Assembly (NCBI GenBank): GCA_009731425.1
Contig: AP018794.1
Span: 1,371,960-1,435,959, forward strand
DNA length: 64,000 nt
From: Lachnospiraceae bacterium KM106-2
GTDB taxonomy: Bacteria; Bacillota; Clostridia; Lachnospirales; Lachnospiraceae
Direction: 5' to 3'
Shown here: piece after piece, positions 18,857-27,816 of the stretch
Layout of the letters: every line of letters starts with the position of its first letter
Numbering within the stretch: position 1 is the first letter of the stretch
Notes under the pieces: model-generated
What the model saw: only the letters and a program-made list of their open reading frames with translations
Told to the model about the DNA's origin: nothing
Databases searched by the model: none
Made by a program: the position numbers and the translations under genes

Positions 18857-19386
18857 AAGCCACGATATTGAAAAATCACATAATCTATTTTATAGTATTG
18901 ATAATTTCCAATCTTTTCAAATCCAGATTTTAATAAAGCATGTTCCGAAGCCTCATTACCAACCATAACATCTGCCTGAATGGTATCAAAGATACCTGCT
19001 TCTAATGCATAGGAACACAATAACTTAGTCGCCTTAGAAGCATATCCTTTTCCTTGTTCCGTCTTGCGAATTCTGCATCCAATCTTTGTCTGATTTTTCT
19101 GTATTTGATAAAACATGATCTCTCCAACCAGATTGCTATCCTTTCTTGTAACAATGCCCCAGCGGATAATGTTCATCTGCCTTGCATCATATACCCAACG
19201 ATTAAACAATAAACTGGGATCTTTTTCATAATCCTCCATTCCTCTACCTAAAAACTGATAAAGTTCCGGATCTTGATAAAGTTCTTCTAACTGGGAAAGA
19301 TCTCGAATCAACAAAGGTCTTAACAGGATTTCTTCCTCTTTAATAATTGGAACACGATTAAACCAACGTTCTAATTGATCCATCAT
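18853..19386 (-). CDS. GNAT-family N-acetyltransferase
   Basis: 177 residues of the RimJ/RimL type. LRPLLIRDLSQLEELYQDPELYQFLG opens the fold, GEIMFYQIQKNQTKIGCRIRKTEQGKGYASKATKLLCSYAL supplies the acetyl-CoA loop (GKGYAS), and VGNEASEHALLKSGFEKIGN is the typical C-terminal motif. It may acetylate a protein N terminus or a small amine. The ATG ATG start is ambiguous by one codon. Single gene. Confidence 0.88.
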   Translation of the reverse strand: MMDQLERWFNRVPIIKEEEILLRPLLIRDLSQLEELYQDPELYQFLGRGMEDYEKDPSLLFNRWVYDARQMNIIRWGIVTRKDSNLVGEIMFYQIQKNQTKIGCRIRKTEQGKGYASKATKLLCSYALEAGIFDTIQADVMVGNEASEHALLKSGFEKIGNYQYYKIDYVIFQYRGL

Positions 19387-19476
19387 TTATTTCCTGTCGT
19401 TTTATCTTTGATTACTATATTTTATGACATTTATCGCTATATGGTGATAAGTAAATAGCATTTATGTACACGATAA

Positions 19477-19506
19477 AAAGGCTTTCCAATTATTCAGAAA
19501 GCCTTT
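19477..19506 (-). terminator. Terminator of the DXS gene
   Basis: AAAGGCTTTC pairs perfectly with GAAAGCCTTT across a ten-base loop, with T-rich sequence on both sides. Confidence 0.85.
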
Positions 19507-19512
19507 CCTTTT

Positions 19513-21267
19513 TTACAATCTATTTTTAATATCTGATACGATCCATTCTTCGGTCAAATGATATCTTTCATATAGTTCACTTAATGGAACTTTATCTGTA
19601 AACTCTTTTTTTGCACCAAAGCATAACGTTTTCATTGGACGATCTGAGTAGAATCTTGCAATTTTCTCACCGAATCCACCATCTAAGATACCATCTTCTA
19701 AGGTAATAACAAGCTCATGATCCTGCTCTAATTGTGTTAATAATGCTTCATCAACACCGGTTATAAATCTTGGATTGATTAATGTTGCATCAATTCCTTC
19801 TTTTTCTAGTCTTGTCTTTACGTTCATTCCCAAATGATAGAAATTTCCAAGTCCAAGAATAGCAACCTTGCTACCCTTATGCGTCACTTGGAACTTATTA
19901 AGTGGTTCAAAATCTGCTTCTATCTCATCATCTGTGGTAAATACTTCGGTTGATGGCACACGGATTGCCACTGGATGATCCTCCTGCTTTAAGCCCCATT
20001 CCAGCATCGCAATATACTCTTGTTTATTTGTTGGCGCTAAGTATACTATATTCGGAATATTAGAAATCAGTGGAATATCAAATAAGCCAAGATGAGTAAC
20101 ATCTGCTCCGCTGATACAACCTCCATAAATCAAAAGAAGTGCTGGATTATTATTGATTGCAAGATCTTGTGATAATTGATCATAAGTTCGTTGTGCAAAA
20201 GAGCTCATCAAGCCAAGTACTGGTTTGGCACCCTGTGATGCCATACCAGACGCTAAAGCTACTGCATGTTCTTCAGCGATACCAACATCAAGGTATTGTT
20301 CTTTATATTTTTCTCTGAAATTCTTCAAATTTACAACACCTGGTGTAGCTGCTGTAATTGCAACAAGTCGCTTCTCTTCCTTAGCCTTTTCCATCAGGAA
20401 CTGCTCTGTGATCGAACCATATGTCTCTTTTGCTCCCACAGGATGAAGTAGTTCTTTTGTCTCTGGATTAAATGGACTAACCCAGTGATAGGCTTCTTTA
20501 TTCACTTCCGCATCAGGATATCCTTTTCCCTTTAAGGTATGGATGTGAACGATTACTGGATGATTGATATCTTTTACTTTTTCAAATGCTTCGATCAATG
20601 ATGTTACATCATTTCCTTGTTCCACAAAACGATAATCAAATCCTAACGCTTTAAAAAGATTATTATCTGCAGTACCATTAGAATCTCGTAGTAATTTCAG
20701 ATTACGATAGATTCCACCATAGTTTGGTGCTATGGACATGTCATTATCATTTACTACAATGATAATATTTCTTCCTGATTCCGCTGCATTATTAAGCCCT
20801 TCATAGGCCTCTCCACCGCTAAGTGATCCATCTCCAATGACTGCGATGATATTTTCCGTGTCCCCTTTTACATCTCTTGCCTTTGCTAATCCGCAGGCTA
20901 AGCTGATTGATGTAGAAGTATGACCGACAATAAAGTGATCATGTTCACTTTCTCCTGGTTCTGTATAACCAGTAATAGAATCATATTCCTCTGGGTTTAA
21001 GAACGCATTCTTTCTTCCCGTTAAAATCTTATGCGTGTAAGACTGGTGGGATACATCATATACAATTTTATCCTTTGGCGAATTAAATACATAATGCATG
21101 GCGATCGTTGCCTCTACCATACCTAAATTAGGTCCAAAATGACCACCTGTCTGACTTACTTTCTTAATTAATACGTTTCTGATCTCTTCAGCAAGAGTCG
21201 TTAACTCCTCTTGATTTAATCCTTTTAGATCTTTTAGCTGGTCAACTTTATCTAAGATGTGATTCAA
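19513..21267 (-). CDS. dxs: 1-deoxy-D-xylulose-5-phosphate synthase, short divergent form
   Basis: TPP enzyme that joins pyruvate and glyceraldehyde 3-phosphate at the start of the MEP isoprenoid pathway. The 584 residues keep the family order: GGHFGPNLGMVEATIAMHYVF, VGHTSTSISLACGLAKA, TPP motif GDGSLSGGEAYEGLNNA...NDNDMSI, then DVGIAEEHAVALASGMA and YDQLSQDLA. It is shorter than typical DXS (about 620-640), and WDVGHQAY is replaced by YDVSHQSYTHK. It may be a second, specialised DXS or a related transketolase-like enzyme. No other isoprenoid genes are nearby. Confidence 0.82.
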   Translation of the reverse strand: MNHILDKVDQLKDLKGLNQEELTTLAEEIRNVLIKKVSQTGGHFGPNLGMVEATIAMHYVFNSPKDKIVYDVSHQSYTHKILTGRKNAFLNPEEYDSITGYTEPGESEHDHFIVGHTSTSISLACGLAKARDVKGDTENIIAVIGDGSLSGGEAYEGLNNAAESGRNIIIVVNDNDMSIAPNYGGIYRNLKLLRDSNGTADNNLFKALGFDYRFVEQGNDVTSLIEAFEKVKDINHPVIVHIHTLKGKGYPDAEVNKEAYHWVSPFNPETKELLHPVGAKETYGSITEQFLMEKAKEEKRLVAITAATPGVVNLKNFREKYKEQYLDVGIAEEHAVALASGMASQGAKPVLGLMSSFAQRTYDQLSQDLAINNNPALLLIYGGCISGADVTHLGLFDIPLISNIPNIVYLAPTNKQEYIAMLEWGLKQEDHPVAIRVPSTEVFTTDDEIEADFEPLNKFQVTHKGSKVAILGLGNFYHLGMNVKTRLEKEGIDATLINPRFITGVDEALLTQLEQDHELVITLEDGILDGGFGEKIARFYSDRPMKTLCFGAKKEFTDKVPLSELYERYHLTEEWIVSDIKNRL

Positions 21268-21288
21268 ATGTCTTTCCTCCTGTGAAAC

Positions 21289-22221
21289 TTAAGATAAATT
21301 TAAAATATAACTTTTAGAAGGTTCTAAGTCAAGTCTTTTTACAGTGATCGCCTCATATTTATCATAAATCTGAACTGGGTGATAAGAGAGTTTCGCTTGT
21401 CGTAAGCCTTCGATCCCTAAATCATCTTCTCTGTTCACATATTTATAATTTGATAATTCATGTTCTGTAAATTGTTGATTAATGATCGTATAGAGACCAT
21501 TGATACTTTCATCTGCCTTTTCAAAATGAGTTACAAACATATCGTCTGTTAATCGTTCTCCGACCGTAAATGCTCTTACAACTCCATCAATACGAATCAG
21601 TCCACCTACAAATTGGAAGTCCTCATAATGATTTAGAGCAAGATTAATCGCATTTGATTCGATTTGAATGGTATCTGAACCATCATCGTATTCTGCCATC
21701 CATTCCTCTTTCATTTTCAGACATTCCGAGAGATTCTCTTTCGTTATCTTCTCATATGTAAAATTATAATGTTTCTCAAAATAGTTCACGTGATTCTTTT
21801 TCTTATGATATTTCTTTCCTTTTAAACCGATCATGTCTTCCACATTATAAATATAATCACTGTGATCTCTGTTACAACAAATCTCATAATCAGATGGATA
21901 AGCAGCCTTGATCTGTTCTGCCATTTTCTTTGATAAGTAGGCAAAAACGGCATTCTTACCTAACTTTTTAGCATCACTTTGTAATAGTTTTAATACATCT
22001 TTAAAATTAGACTTAAAACATGGAATATCGTATCTTACTTCTTCCTCTTCCACCGTTCGATAAATCAGATGATCTCTTATCAGAGCAAATTCAAGTTTAT
22101 CTTCATCATCCCATAAGAGATTATTTCCAACACTGAATTCGCATGCTGGATTATCCAAACCTTGTAAATACTTTCTTACAACAGGAATATCCTCGAGTGT
22201 CATCTTTTTAAATTTTAACAT
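21289..22221 (-). CDS. DUF2156-type aminoacyltransferase-like protein
   Basis: Double-GNAT-fold protein of about 310 residues. MLKFKKMTLEDIPVVRKYLQ starts the fold, and WDDEDKLEFALIRDHLIYR, LKGKKYHKKKNHVNYFEKHY and KYVNREDDLGIEGLRQAKLSYHP match the DUF2156/phosphatidylglycerol lysyltransferase-like domain. There are no membrane helices, so lipid modification is uncertain. I prefer the ATG at 22221 (AGAAGG before it); an ATG at 22263 is possible. It lies 21 bp upstream of dxs on the same strand, probably in one transcript. Confidence 0.8.
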   Translation of the reverse strand: MLKFKKMTLEDIPVVRKYLQGLDNPACEFSVGNNLLWDDEDKLEFALIRDHLIYRTVEEEEVRYDIPCFKSNFKDVLKLLQSDAKKLGKNAVFAYLSKKMAEQIKAAYPSDYEICCNRDHSDYIYNVEDMIGLKGKKYHKKKNHVNYFEKHYNFTYEKITKENLSECLKMKEEWMAEYDDGSDTIQIESNAINLALNHYEDFQFVGGLIRIDGVVRAFTVGERLTDDMFVTHFEKADESINGLYTIINQQFTEHELSNYKYVNREDDLGIEGLRQAKLSYHPVQIYDKYEAITVKRLDLEPSKSYILNLS

Positions 22222-22340
22222 TTTTTCAACCTTCTGTTCTGAATTTTCTGTTTCATGTGGCATGTAACCTATTTAGGCATTATAACTCTAATTATCTTAT
22301 TCGTAAACCTTGCATCTAATTTCATACAAAACAGGAAAAA

Positions 22341-22362
22341 GGAGAAATGATATCATTTCTCC
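22341..22362. terminator. Terminator of the NfeD-flotillin operon
   Basis: GGAGAAATGAT and its exact reverse complement ATCATTTCTCC form a perfect 22-bp palindrome flanked by AAAAA and TTTTTT. Confidence 0.88.
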
Positions 22363-22370
22363 TTTTTTAT

Positions 22371-23810
22371 TTAATCCTCTTTTGGCGTTATTTTATTTTT
22401 GAGAGCTTCCATCAGATTGATCCCTGTCATCGCCTCAACCGTCTCCGGTAATTGGCTGACAATATCCGTCACATAGTTTGTCACCTTGCTTGCTCCGGTA
22501 GGATTATCTCCATTGGACCCATTATCAATGATCACAATCTTTTCTGTCTTCGCTAATGGAGTTGCGATCGCAGTTGCAATTTCAGGAAGTTTCTCGATGA
22601 TCATTTCTGTTACTGCTGCATTATTGTATTGTTGATAAGCTTCTGCTTTCTTTTGCATGGTCTCAGCTTCTGCACTACCTTTCGCTAAGATAGCCTGTGC
22701 TTCTGCCTCACCTTTCATCTTGATCGCTTCCGCTTCTGCCTGTGCTTTCATTCGGATTGCCTGACTTTCTGCATCTGCTTGCTGCATCTGATTATACTTT
22801 TTCGCATCGGCTTCTTTCTCTAATCGATAGGTTTCTGCATCGGCATCCTTTTCCTTGCGATACTTTTCTGCATCTGCCTGTTTATTTACAGTCGCCAATA
22901 ACTCTTTCTCACGGCGAAGTGCTTCTTGATCCTGAATCTGTGTCTCCTTCTCTTTTTTAGTCAGCTCTACTAACATTGCCGTTTCCGTTACTTCTTTTTC
23001 AACACGATTCTTCTCGATCTGATATGCCGTATCTGCTTTTGCCTTAGCCGTCTCTTGTTCCTCTCGATATGCCTGGATCTGCAGTTCTTTCTCCTTATTC
23101 GCTTTTGCGACATAAGTCTCTGCTAAAATCTTTGCTTCAGCTCCTTGTTGTTCTGACTCGGATGTCTTAACTTTCGTCTCTTTAGCCGCTTCTGCTTCCG
23201 CGATCGCCGCATTCTTCTTAACCTCTGCAATGCGTGGCTTTCCAAGTGCTTCTAGATATCCATTCTTATCTGAGATGTCACGGATCGTAAATGCCTTCAA
23301 CTCAAGTCCCATCGTCGCTAACCCTACAGCTGCAACTTCTTGAACCTGAGAAGCAAATACTTCACGATCCTTATAGATCTCTTCCACTGTCATCTTTGAG
23401 ATGATCTCACGGAGCTTTCCTTCTAATACATCCTTTGCAGTATCTTTGATCGTTTCAATGGTTCTTGCCTCGTGACCGGTATTAAACTGCTCCGTTGCGT
23501 TTAAAATACTCTCTCGATCACTCTTTACTTTAATGACTGCAACGCCATCTGCTCGAATATCAACACCTTGTTCCGTTCTTGCTCCCTCTGTACGGATCTC
23601 AATCTTCATATTCTCCAGTGAAATCTTATCACATCGCTCTAACAATGGGAGGACGAAACCGCCGCCACCTGATATGACTTTCTTTCTTAAACCGGTTACT
23701 ACAATCGCTTTGTCTTGAGGAACTCGCTTCCACATTGCTAAAATTAAAAGAATAATCAAAATAATCGCTAACACGATTCCACCAATAATAAAAATTGTTT
23801 TCAATGGCAT
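22371..23810 (-). CDS. floT: Flotillin-family membrane scaffold protein
   Basis: 479 residues. An N-terminal membrane hairpin (about 5-26) is followed by the SPFH/band-7 domain (KAIVVTGLRKKVISGGGGFVLPLLERCDKISLENMKIEI to about 200), then a long coiled coil rich in Ala, Glu and Lys (about 200-400) with EAxAI repeats typical of flotillins, and a C-terminal segment. These proteins form ordered membrane microdomains on the cytoplasmic face. It follows an NfeD-like gene by 21 bp, the standard partner pair (YuaF-YuaG in Bacillus). Confidence 0.92.
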   Translation of the reverse strand: MPLKTIFIIGGIVLAIILIILLILAMWKRVPQDKAIVVTGLRKKVISGGGGFVLPLLERCDKISLENMKIEIRTEGARTEQGVDIRADGVAVIKVKSDRESILNATEQFNTGHEARTIETIKDTAKDVLEGKLREIISKMTVEEIYKDREVFASQVQEVAAVGLATMGLELKAFTIRDISDKNGYLEALGKPRIAEVKKNAAIAEAEAAKETKVKTSESEQQGAEAKILAETYVAKANKEKELQIQAYREEQETAKAKADTAYQIEKNRVEKEVTETAMLVELTKKEKETQIQDQEALRREKELLATVNKQADAEKYRKEKDADAETYRLEKEADAKKYNQMQQADAESQAIRMKAQAEAEAIKMKGEAEAQAILAKGSAEAETMQKKAEAYQQYNNAAVTEMIIEKLPEIATAIATPLAKTEKIVIIDNGSNGDNPTGASKVTNYVTDIVSQLPETVEAMTGINLMEALKNKITPKED

Positions 23811-23831
23811 CTTACTTATACCCTCCTTAAA

Positions 23832-24371
23832 TTATATATTATCTATCTGAGTAACATAGAAGACATAATCTTCTATCCAACAGATCGTAACACTAGCCCC
23901 TTTCTTTATCTGGACGGAAGAGACCGCTTTTGCCGGCGCTACATATGAATTTCCATGGATTATGTAGGTAATCTCACCAAAGCCTTTTGACGGAATTGTC
24001 TCATTGACCGTTGCTAACAATCCGACCAACTCCTCTTTACTTGCAGCACTTGTACTCTGGGCCTTCTTTAAAGGTATTAAAATAAATCTTCGGATCATAC
24101 GGCACACAGTAATTCCACAGATACTTCCCACTAGGATGGATCCCCACCAAGGAAGCCATTTCAGATAACGCAATATAAGCATTCCGATTCCACCTAATAT
24201 GGTTGCAAATAAAAAAAGCAGCATGGGACTAAACGGTACAAACAATGGAAAATCACCAATACTTAGATCAAGTCCATCAATCCCCGTCATGTCACAAAGC
24301 TGTCCAAATACAAAAGCTATTACAATCAATGCTAAGCCTACCAAAAATAAGATCTCATAGATTTCAAACAT
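23832..24371 (-). CDS. NfeD-like membrane protein, flotillin partner
   Basis: 179 residues from the ATG at 24371 (AGGTGATTCT in front; the ATG nine codons upstream has no site). Three hydrophobic segments (about 5-23, 47-68, 75-98) precede a C-terminal soluble OB-fold domain (GLLATVNETIPSKGFGEITYIIHGNSYVAPAKA...VTICWIEDYVFYVTQ). This is the YuaF-type short NfeD that lacks the protease domain. It probably stabilises or localises the flotillin encoded next to it. Confidence 0.87.
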   Translation of the reverse strand: MFEIYEILFLVGLALIVIAFVFGQLCDMTGIDGLDLSIGDFPLFVPFSPMLLFLFATILGGIGMLILRYLKWLPWWGSILVGSICGITVCRMIRRFILIPLKKAQSTSAASKEELVGLLATVNETIPSKGFGEITYIIHGNSYVAPAKAVSSVQIKKGASVTICWIEDYVFYVTQIDNI

Positions 24372-24480
24372 AGAATCACCTGCATCATTAAAATTCATAA
24401 TATAGTTACAATTATAAAGTAAGAATCCATTCTCTACTATAAATATGTAATAATAACGTTGTTCTTGTTAATAAGAAAAA

Positions 24481-24515
24481 ATCCCACTTAGTTACGGATT
24501 GAACTAAAGTGGGAT
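24481..24515 (-). terminator. Terminator of the 73-residue protein gene
   Basis: ATCCCACTTTAGTT can pair with AACTAAGTGGGAT around a short loop, followed by TTTTTTC on the minus strand. Confidence 0.88.
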
Positions 24516-24519
24516 CTTT

Positions 24520-24741
24520 TTATCCTCTGAAGTTTTGCATAATATTTTGAACTTCTTCTTTATATTCTGGTTTCAGAAGTTCTAGCATCTTAGAATTAAA
24601 CTCTTGCAAATATGCTTGATCGAATGTACCATCACCTTGCTTTAAGAAGCTTTCGTTTAATAGATGTGCGGCCGCCGGCTGATTCTCTTCTCCTACACGG
24701 TCCATAATAAACTCATAGAATTTTATCTGCCCTGGATTCAT
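24520..24741 (-). CDS. Small conserved-looking helical protein
   Basis: 73 residues, acidic and helical (PGQIKFYEFIMDRVGEENQPAAAHLLNESF, then MLELLKPEYKEEVQNIMQNF), with no Cys and no membrane segment. A good AAGGAGAT ribosome site and its own strong terminator support a real gene. I do not recognise the family. It is monocistronic between the flotillin pair and the DUF2935 gene. Confidence 0.72.
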   Translation of the reverse strand: MNPGQIKFYEFIMDRVGEENQPAAAHLLNESFLKQGDGTFDQAYLQEFNSKMLELLKPEYKEEVQNIMQNFRG

Positions 24742-24838
24742 AAGTTATCTCCTTTTTCTCGCTTGTTCTAACTATATTATAGCGACCATTTATCTATCTG
24801 CATACTACCAAAAAATGGTTCTCATATAAACTAAATGA

Positions 24839-25738
24839 TCACTTTAATAATTTCAAGAAGTGATTGGCTTCTCTTAGAACATGGTCTGCAAGCAGTGGTA
24901 AGATTAAAGATCGGATTTCGCAATTATTAATGCCTTTTGTGGCTGTTTCTTTAAAATTACGGTACTTCTTAGTCAGTCTCGTGGTCTCGTCTGTGATATT
25001 AGGAATGGTCTGATTCATAGCATCTTCTGTTGCATCCATAAGTGAAGCATATTTATGGGCAAAATCATCTGCTGTAGCGATCAGATCCGGCTCTGCAGGA
25101 TCAAGTAAGCCACGGATAAATAACGCATGTTCTAACATGATCTGATCCCAGAAAAGTTCCATTTCACGACAGTTTTTCAGCTTCATATCACTCTTCCCCA
25201 ATAGGGATAATACATAATTGCGATAGAGATCTGCCTCTCTAATTATATGTTCTATTAATAATGGGTAATTAACCGTATACATCTTGCACTCAAGTACCTC
25301 ACACAAGATCTTGTTCTTCAAATCGATTAAACCATTCAACAGCTCTAGTGATCTGATATTGACCCTTTTTACGGCTTCTTTCAGATTACACTCATTATAA
25401 TCTCCCCGTTTCACGCATTTTTCACTAAGAAGAAGTTCTTGTCTTGTAATATCTTGATTTAAATTAGCTCCCGTCAGTTCACAGGTCTTTTTCTCTGAGC
25501 AATACGTGTACTCTGTTACAATATCGCCCATATTAAAGGTATCCATTGGGATGATCCCTTTGCTGAGATTTAAAACTCGACATAAAAGTTCTTCAAACTG
25601 CACTTTAAACCATTTCGACTCCCCAATATAATTTCTAGCATTCGGAATAAATCCGACCTCTAAAAATAAGGAGTGCTCTTTCATAATTCTTGCAAAATAA
25701 AGATGTAACTCCAATGAAGATTCAACATACTGATCCAT
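24839..25738 (-). CDS. DUF2935-family helical-bundle protein
   Basis: 299 residues, entirely helical and apparently two repeats of a four-helix bundle. Repeated His/Glu motifs (FARIMKEHSLFLE, LIEHIIREADLYRNY, IMLEHALFIRGLLDP, LLADHVLREANHF) match DUF2935, a ferritin/hemerythrin-like family known from Bacillus and Clostridium. The arrangement suggests two dimetal sites. GGAGGAGACAT precedes the ATG. Single gene; no HcpR-like operator is seen upstream. Confidence 0.85.
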   Translation of the reverse strand: MDQYVESSLELHLYFARIMKEHSLFLEVGFIPNARNYIGESKWFKVQFEELLCRVLNLSKGIIPMDTFNMGDIVTEYTYCSEKKTCELTGANLNQDITRQELLLSEKCVKRGDYNECNLKEAVKRVNIRSLELLNGLIDLKNKILCEVLECKMYTVNYPLLIEHIIREADLYRNYVLSLLGKSDMKLKNCREMELFWDQIMLEHALFIRGLLDPAEPDLIATADDFAHKYASLMDATEDAMNQTIPNITDETTRLTKKYRNFKETATKGINNCEIRSLILPLLADHVLREANHFLKLLK

Positions 25739-25870
25739 ATGTCTCCTCCATACAAAATAGATTCATTATATTACATTATTCATAAATTTCCTCAGATATT
25801 ACCCATCTCCCTCTCCTTTTTATAAAAATGAGCTATAATAGGAATAGTCCACAAAAGGAAGTGATCACTC

Positions 25871-26095
25871 ATGAACGAGATGACGATCTTAAAAGCGCTC
25901 TATGACCGTCAAAAGGAAGAATCCTTAGCAAGCCAAGCTATAAACTGCAAGGATGTACATATGACAGAAGCTAACTTTCAGACTGCTCTTACTAGTCTGC
26001 AGGAACATGGCTACATTAGCGGCTATTCCAAAGATACCTTAGATCAGGTAACGATAACCAAGAAAGGTATGATCCTCGGCAAAGAACTCTTATAA
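25871..26095 (+). CDS. Small winged-helix-like protein
   Basis: One of few plus-strand genes, 74 residues. MTILKALYDRQKEESLASQAINCKDVHMTEANFQTALTSLQEHGYISGY has helix-turn-helix spacing and ends in a beta wing (LDQVTITKKGMILGKELL), resembling YjcQ/PadR-like small winged-helix proteins. AAAGGAAGTGATCACTC precedes the ATG. It probably binds DNA; target unknown. It converges on the ABC transporter operon and shares its terminator. Confidence 0.7.
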   Translation: MNEMTILKALYDRQKEESLASQAINCKDVHMTEANFQTALTSLQEHGYISGYSKDTLDQVTITKKGMILGKELL

Positions 26096-26100
26096 AAAAA

Positions 26101-26127
26101 GATACCTATGTAATTTACATAGGTATC
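26101..26127. terminator. Bidirectional terminator
   Basis: GATACCTATGTA and TACATAGGTATC form a perfect 12-bp stem with a three-base loop, with A-run and T-run flanks. It ends both the plus-strand winged-helix gene and the minus-strand ABC transporter operon. Confidence 0.93.
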
Positions 26128-26133
26128 TTTTTA

Positions 26134-27093
26134 CTATTTTTTGTAGATAAGGTCTTCGATGTTAACTTTTGTTTCCTGAAGTCCATTATCAATTAAGAAT
26201 TCTTGTGTTTCTTCTAATGCTTTTTTATCAGCATCCGTAATATCTAAGCTAAAATCATACCATTCGTATAATTTTTTTGTCTCATCTACTGTTAAACCTA
26301 CTTCTTTTGCTACTTTTTCCATAGCTTCATCCGTATTTTCGCTCACATATTTTAAAGTCTCTTCTTCCACTTTCATGAAGCGTTCTACGATTTCTGGATT
26401 CTTTTCAGCAAATTCTTTGCTTACTGCAGTAACAATGATACCATCTACTAAACCTTCACCGTTTACTACCATGTGTGATCCATTATTGATCGCTGTTAAA
26501 GCATTTGGTCCTGCTGTAAGAGCTGCATCTACCGTACCGTCTGCTAAAGCTGCTGCTGCATCAGGAATTGTCATTTGGATAAATTCAACGTCATCGATAG
26601 AATATCCTTCCGCTTGTAACGAAGCAATTAAAACTTGGTGTAAGATCGTTCCTTTAGGTCCTGCTACTTTCTTTCCTACTAAATCTTTAGCAGAAGTGAT
26701 TTTCTCATTGTTTGCAACAATCATAAATCCTTTTGGAGAACGACTGTATGTGTTAAGAATTTGAAGCTCCACACCTTGAGATGCTGCAATTAAAGCAGAT
26801 GTGCCGCCAAGTGCATGTAAGAAATCTAATTCTCCTGCTGCTAAAGCTGCTGTCTGATCTGGACCTGAAGTGATTTCATGGAAATTCACCTTGATATTGT
26901 CCTCTTTAAATTCTGCTCCAAATAAATCATCATTCTTTTGAATGATTGATGGTACATTAAGTGGTGCCTTTACATAGGTTACATTGATTTCTTTTAAATC
27001 AGATTTTGCAGCTTTATCTGCTTTTCCACAACCAACCATGCTGATTGCCATTGTAGCGATTAAGGCTACGGATAATAACTTCTTGAATTTCAT
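26134..27093 (-). CDS. ABC transporter substrate-binding lipoprotein (NitT/TauT/SsuA type)
   Basis: 319 residues with lipobox MVGC (Cys22) and a type II periplasmic-binding fold of the SsuA/ThiY-like family. Visible motifs are INVTYVKAPLNVPSIIQKNDDLF, ITSGPDQTAALAAGELDFLHALGGTSALIAA, GKKVAGPKGTILHQVL and MTIPDAAAALADGTVDAALTAGPNAL. These proteins bind sulfonates, nitrate, pyrimidine precursors or related small molecules; the ligand here is unknown. It is the last gene of a four-gene operon. Confidence 0.9.
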   Translation of the reverse strand: MKFKKLLSVALIATMAISMVGCGKADKAAKSDLKEINVTYVKAPLNVPSIIQKNDDLFGAEFKEDNIKVNFHEITSGPDQTAALAAGELDFLHALGGTSALIAASQGVELQILNTYSRSPKGFMIVANNEKITSAKDLVGKKVAGPKGTILHQVLIASLQAEGYSIDDVEFIQMTIPDAAAALADGTVDAALTAGPNALTAINNGSHMVVNGEGLVDGIIVTAVSKEFAEKNPEIVERFMKVEEETLKYVSENTDEAMEKVAKEVGLTVDETKKLYEWYDFSLDITDADKKALEETQEFLIDNGLQETKVNIEDLIYKK

Positions 27094-27117
27094 ACTTTAC
27101 TCCATTTCTATAAACAT

Positions 27118-27816
27118 TTATCGTAACGTCTCTAAAATAATCTCTTTTAGCGCTTCGTTACTTATTTCACCTTTGGTAAGGTCAAATCGCTTTAATTGAC
27201 GGTCTTTGGTAAATACGATGATCTGAGTTCCTATCCTCAAGGCTTCATCGATATCATGTGTTACAAAGATCACACCTTTGTTCGTCTTCTCATGTAACCA
27301 GGCGACTTCATTTTGCATTTCCATTCTTGTAAAATAGTCTAATGCTGAAAATGGCTCGTCCATGAGTAGAAAATCCGGTTCAAACGAGAGTGCTCTTGCG
27401 ATACTAACTCTCTGTGCCATCCCACCTGACAATTCATTGGGATAACACTTGCTAAACTTCTCTAATTTCATCATTTTAAGATAGCGCTCGATTTCTTCTT
27501 TCGTCGCGTTCTGATGAAATCCTATATTTTCAAATACCGTTAACCATGGCATCAATCTGCTTTCTTGAAAAACGAGTCCAACTTTAGGATTCTCTGTTTT
27601 CTTATTTTTCGTAAAGACGATCTCACCTTGATCATAGGTCTCTAACTTTGCAATGATTCGAAGCAGCGTCGTCTTTCCACATCCACTGGCTCCCAGTATT
27701 ACTGTAATATCTTCAGAAGAGATCGTTAGCGATACCTTCTCTAAAACTACATGCTCATTTCCATCAACTTGATAACTTTTTGTCACCTGATCAAGTTGAT
27801 ACATCGTATTATTCAT
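27118..27816 (-). CDS. ABC transporter ATP-binding protein (SsuB/TauB type)
   Basis: 232 residues with Walker A GASGCGKTT, Q-loop VFQESRLMPWLTV, signature LSGGMAQR, Walker B FLLMDEPFSALD and switch His in VTHDIDEAL. It powers the permease encoded just upstream, whose stop codon it overlaps by 8 bp. The binding-protein gene follows 24 bp downstream. Confidence 0.95.
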   Translation of the reverse strand: MNNTMYQLDQVTKSYQVDGNEHVVLEKVSLTISSEDITVILGASGCGKTTLLRIIAKLETYDQGEIVFTKNKKTENPKVGLVFQESRLMPWLTVFENIGFHQNATKEEIERYLKMMKLEKFSKCYPNELSGGMAQRVSIARALSFEPDFLLMDEPFSALDYFTRMEMQNEVAWLHEKTNKGVIFVTHDIDEALRIGTQIIVFTKDRQLKRFDLTKGEISNEALKEIILETLR

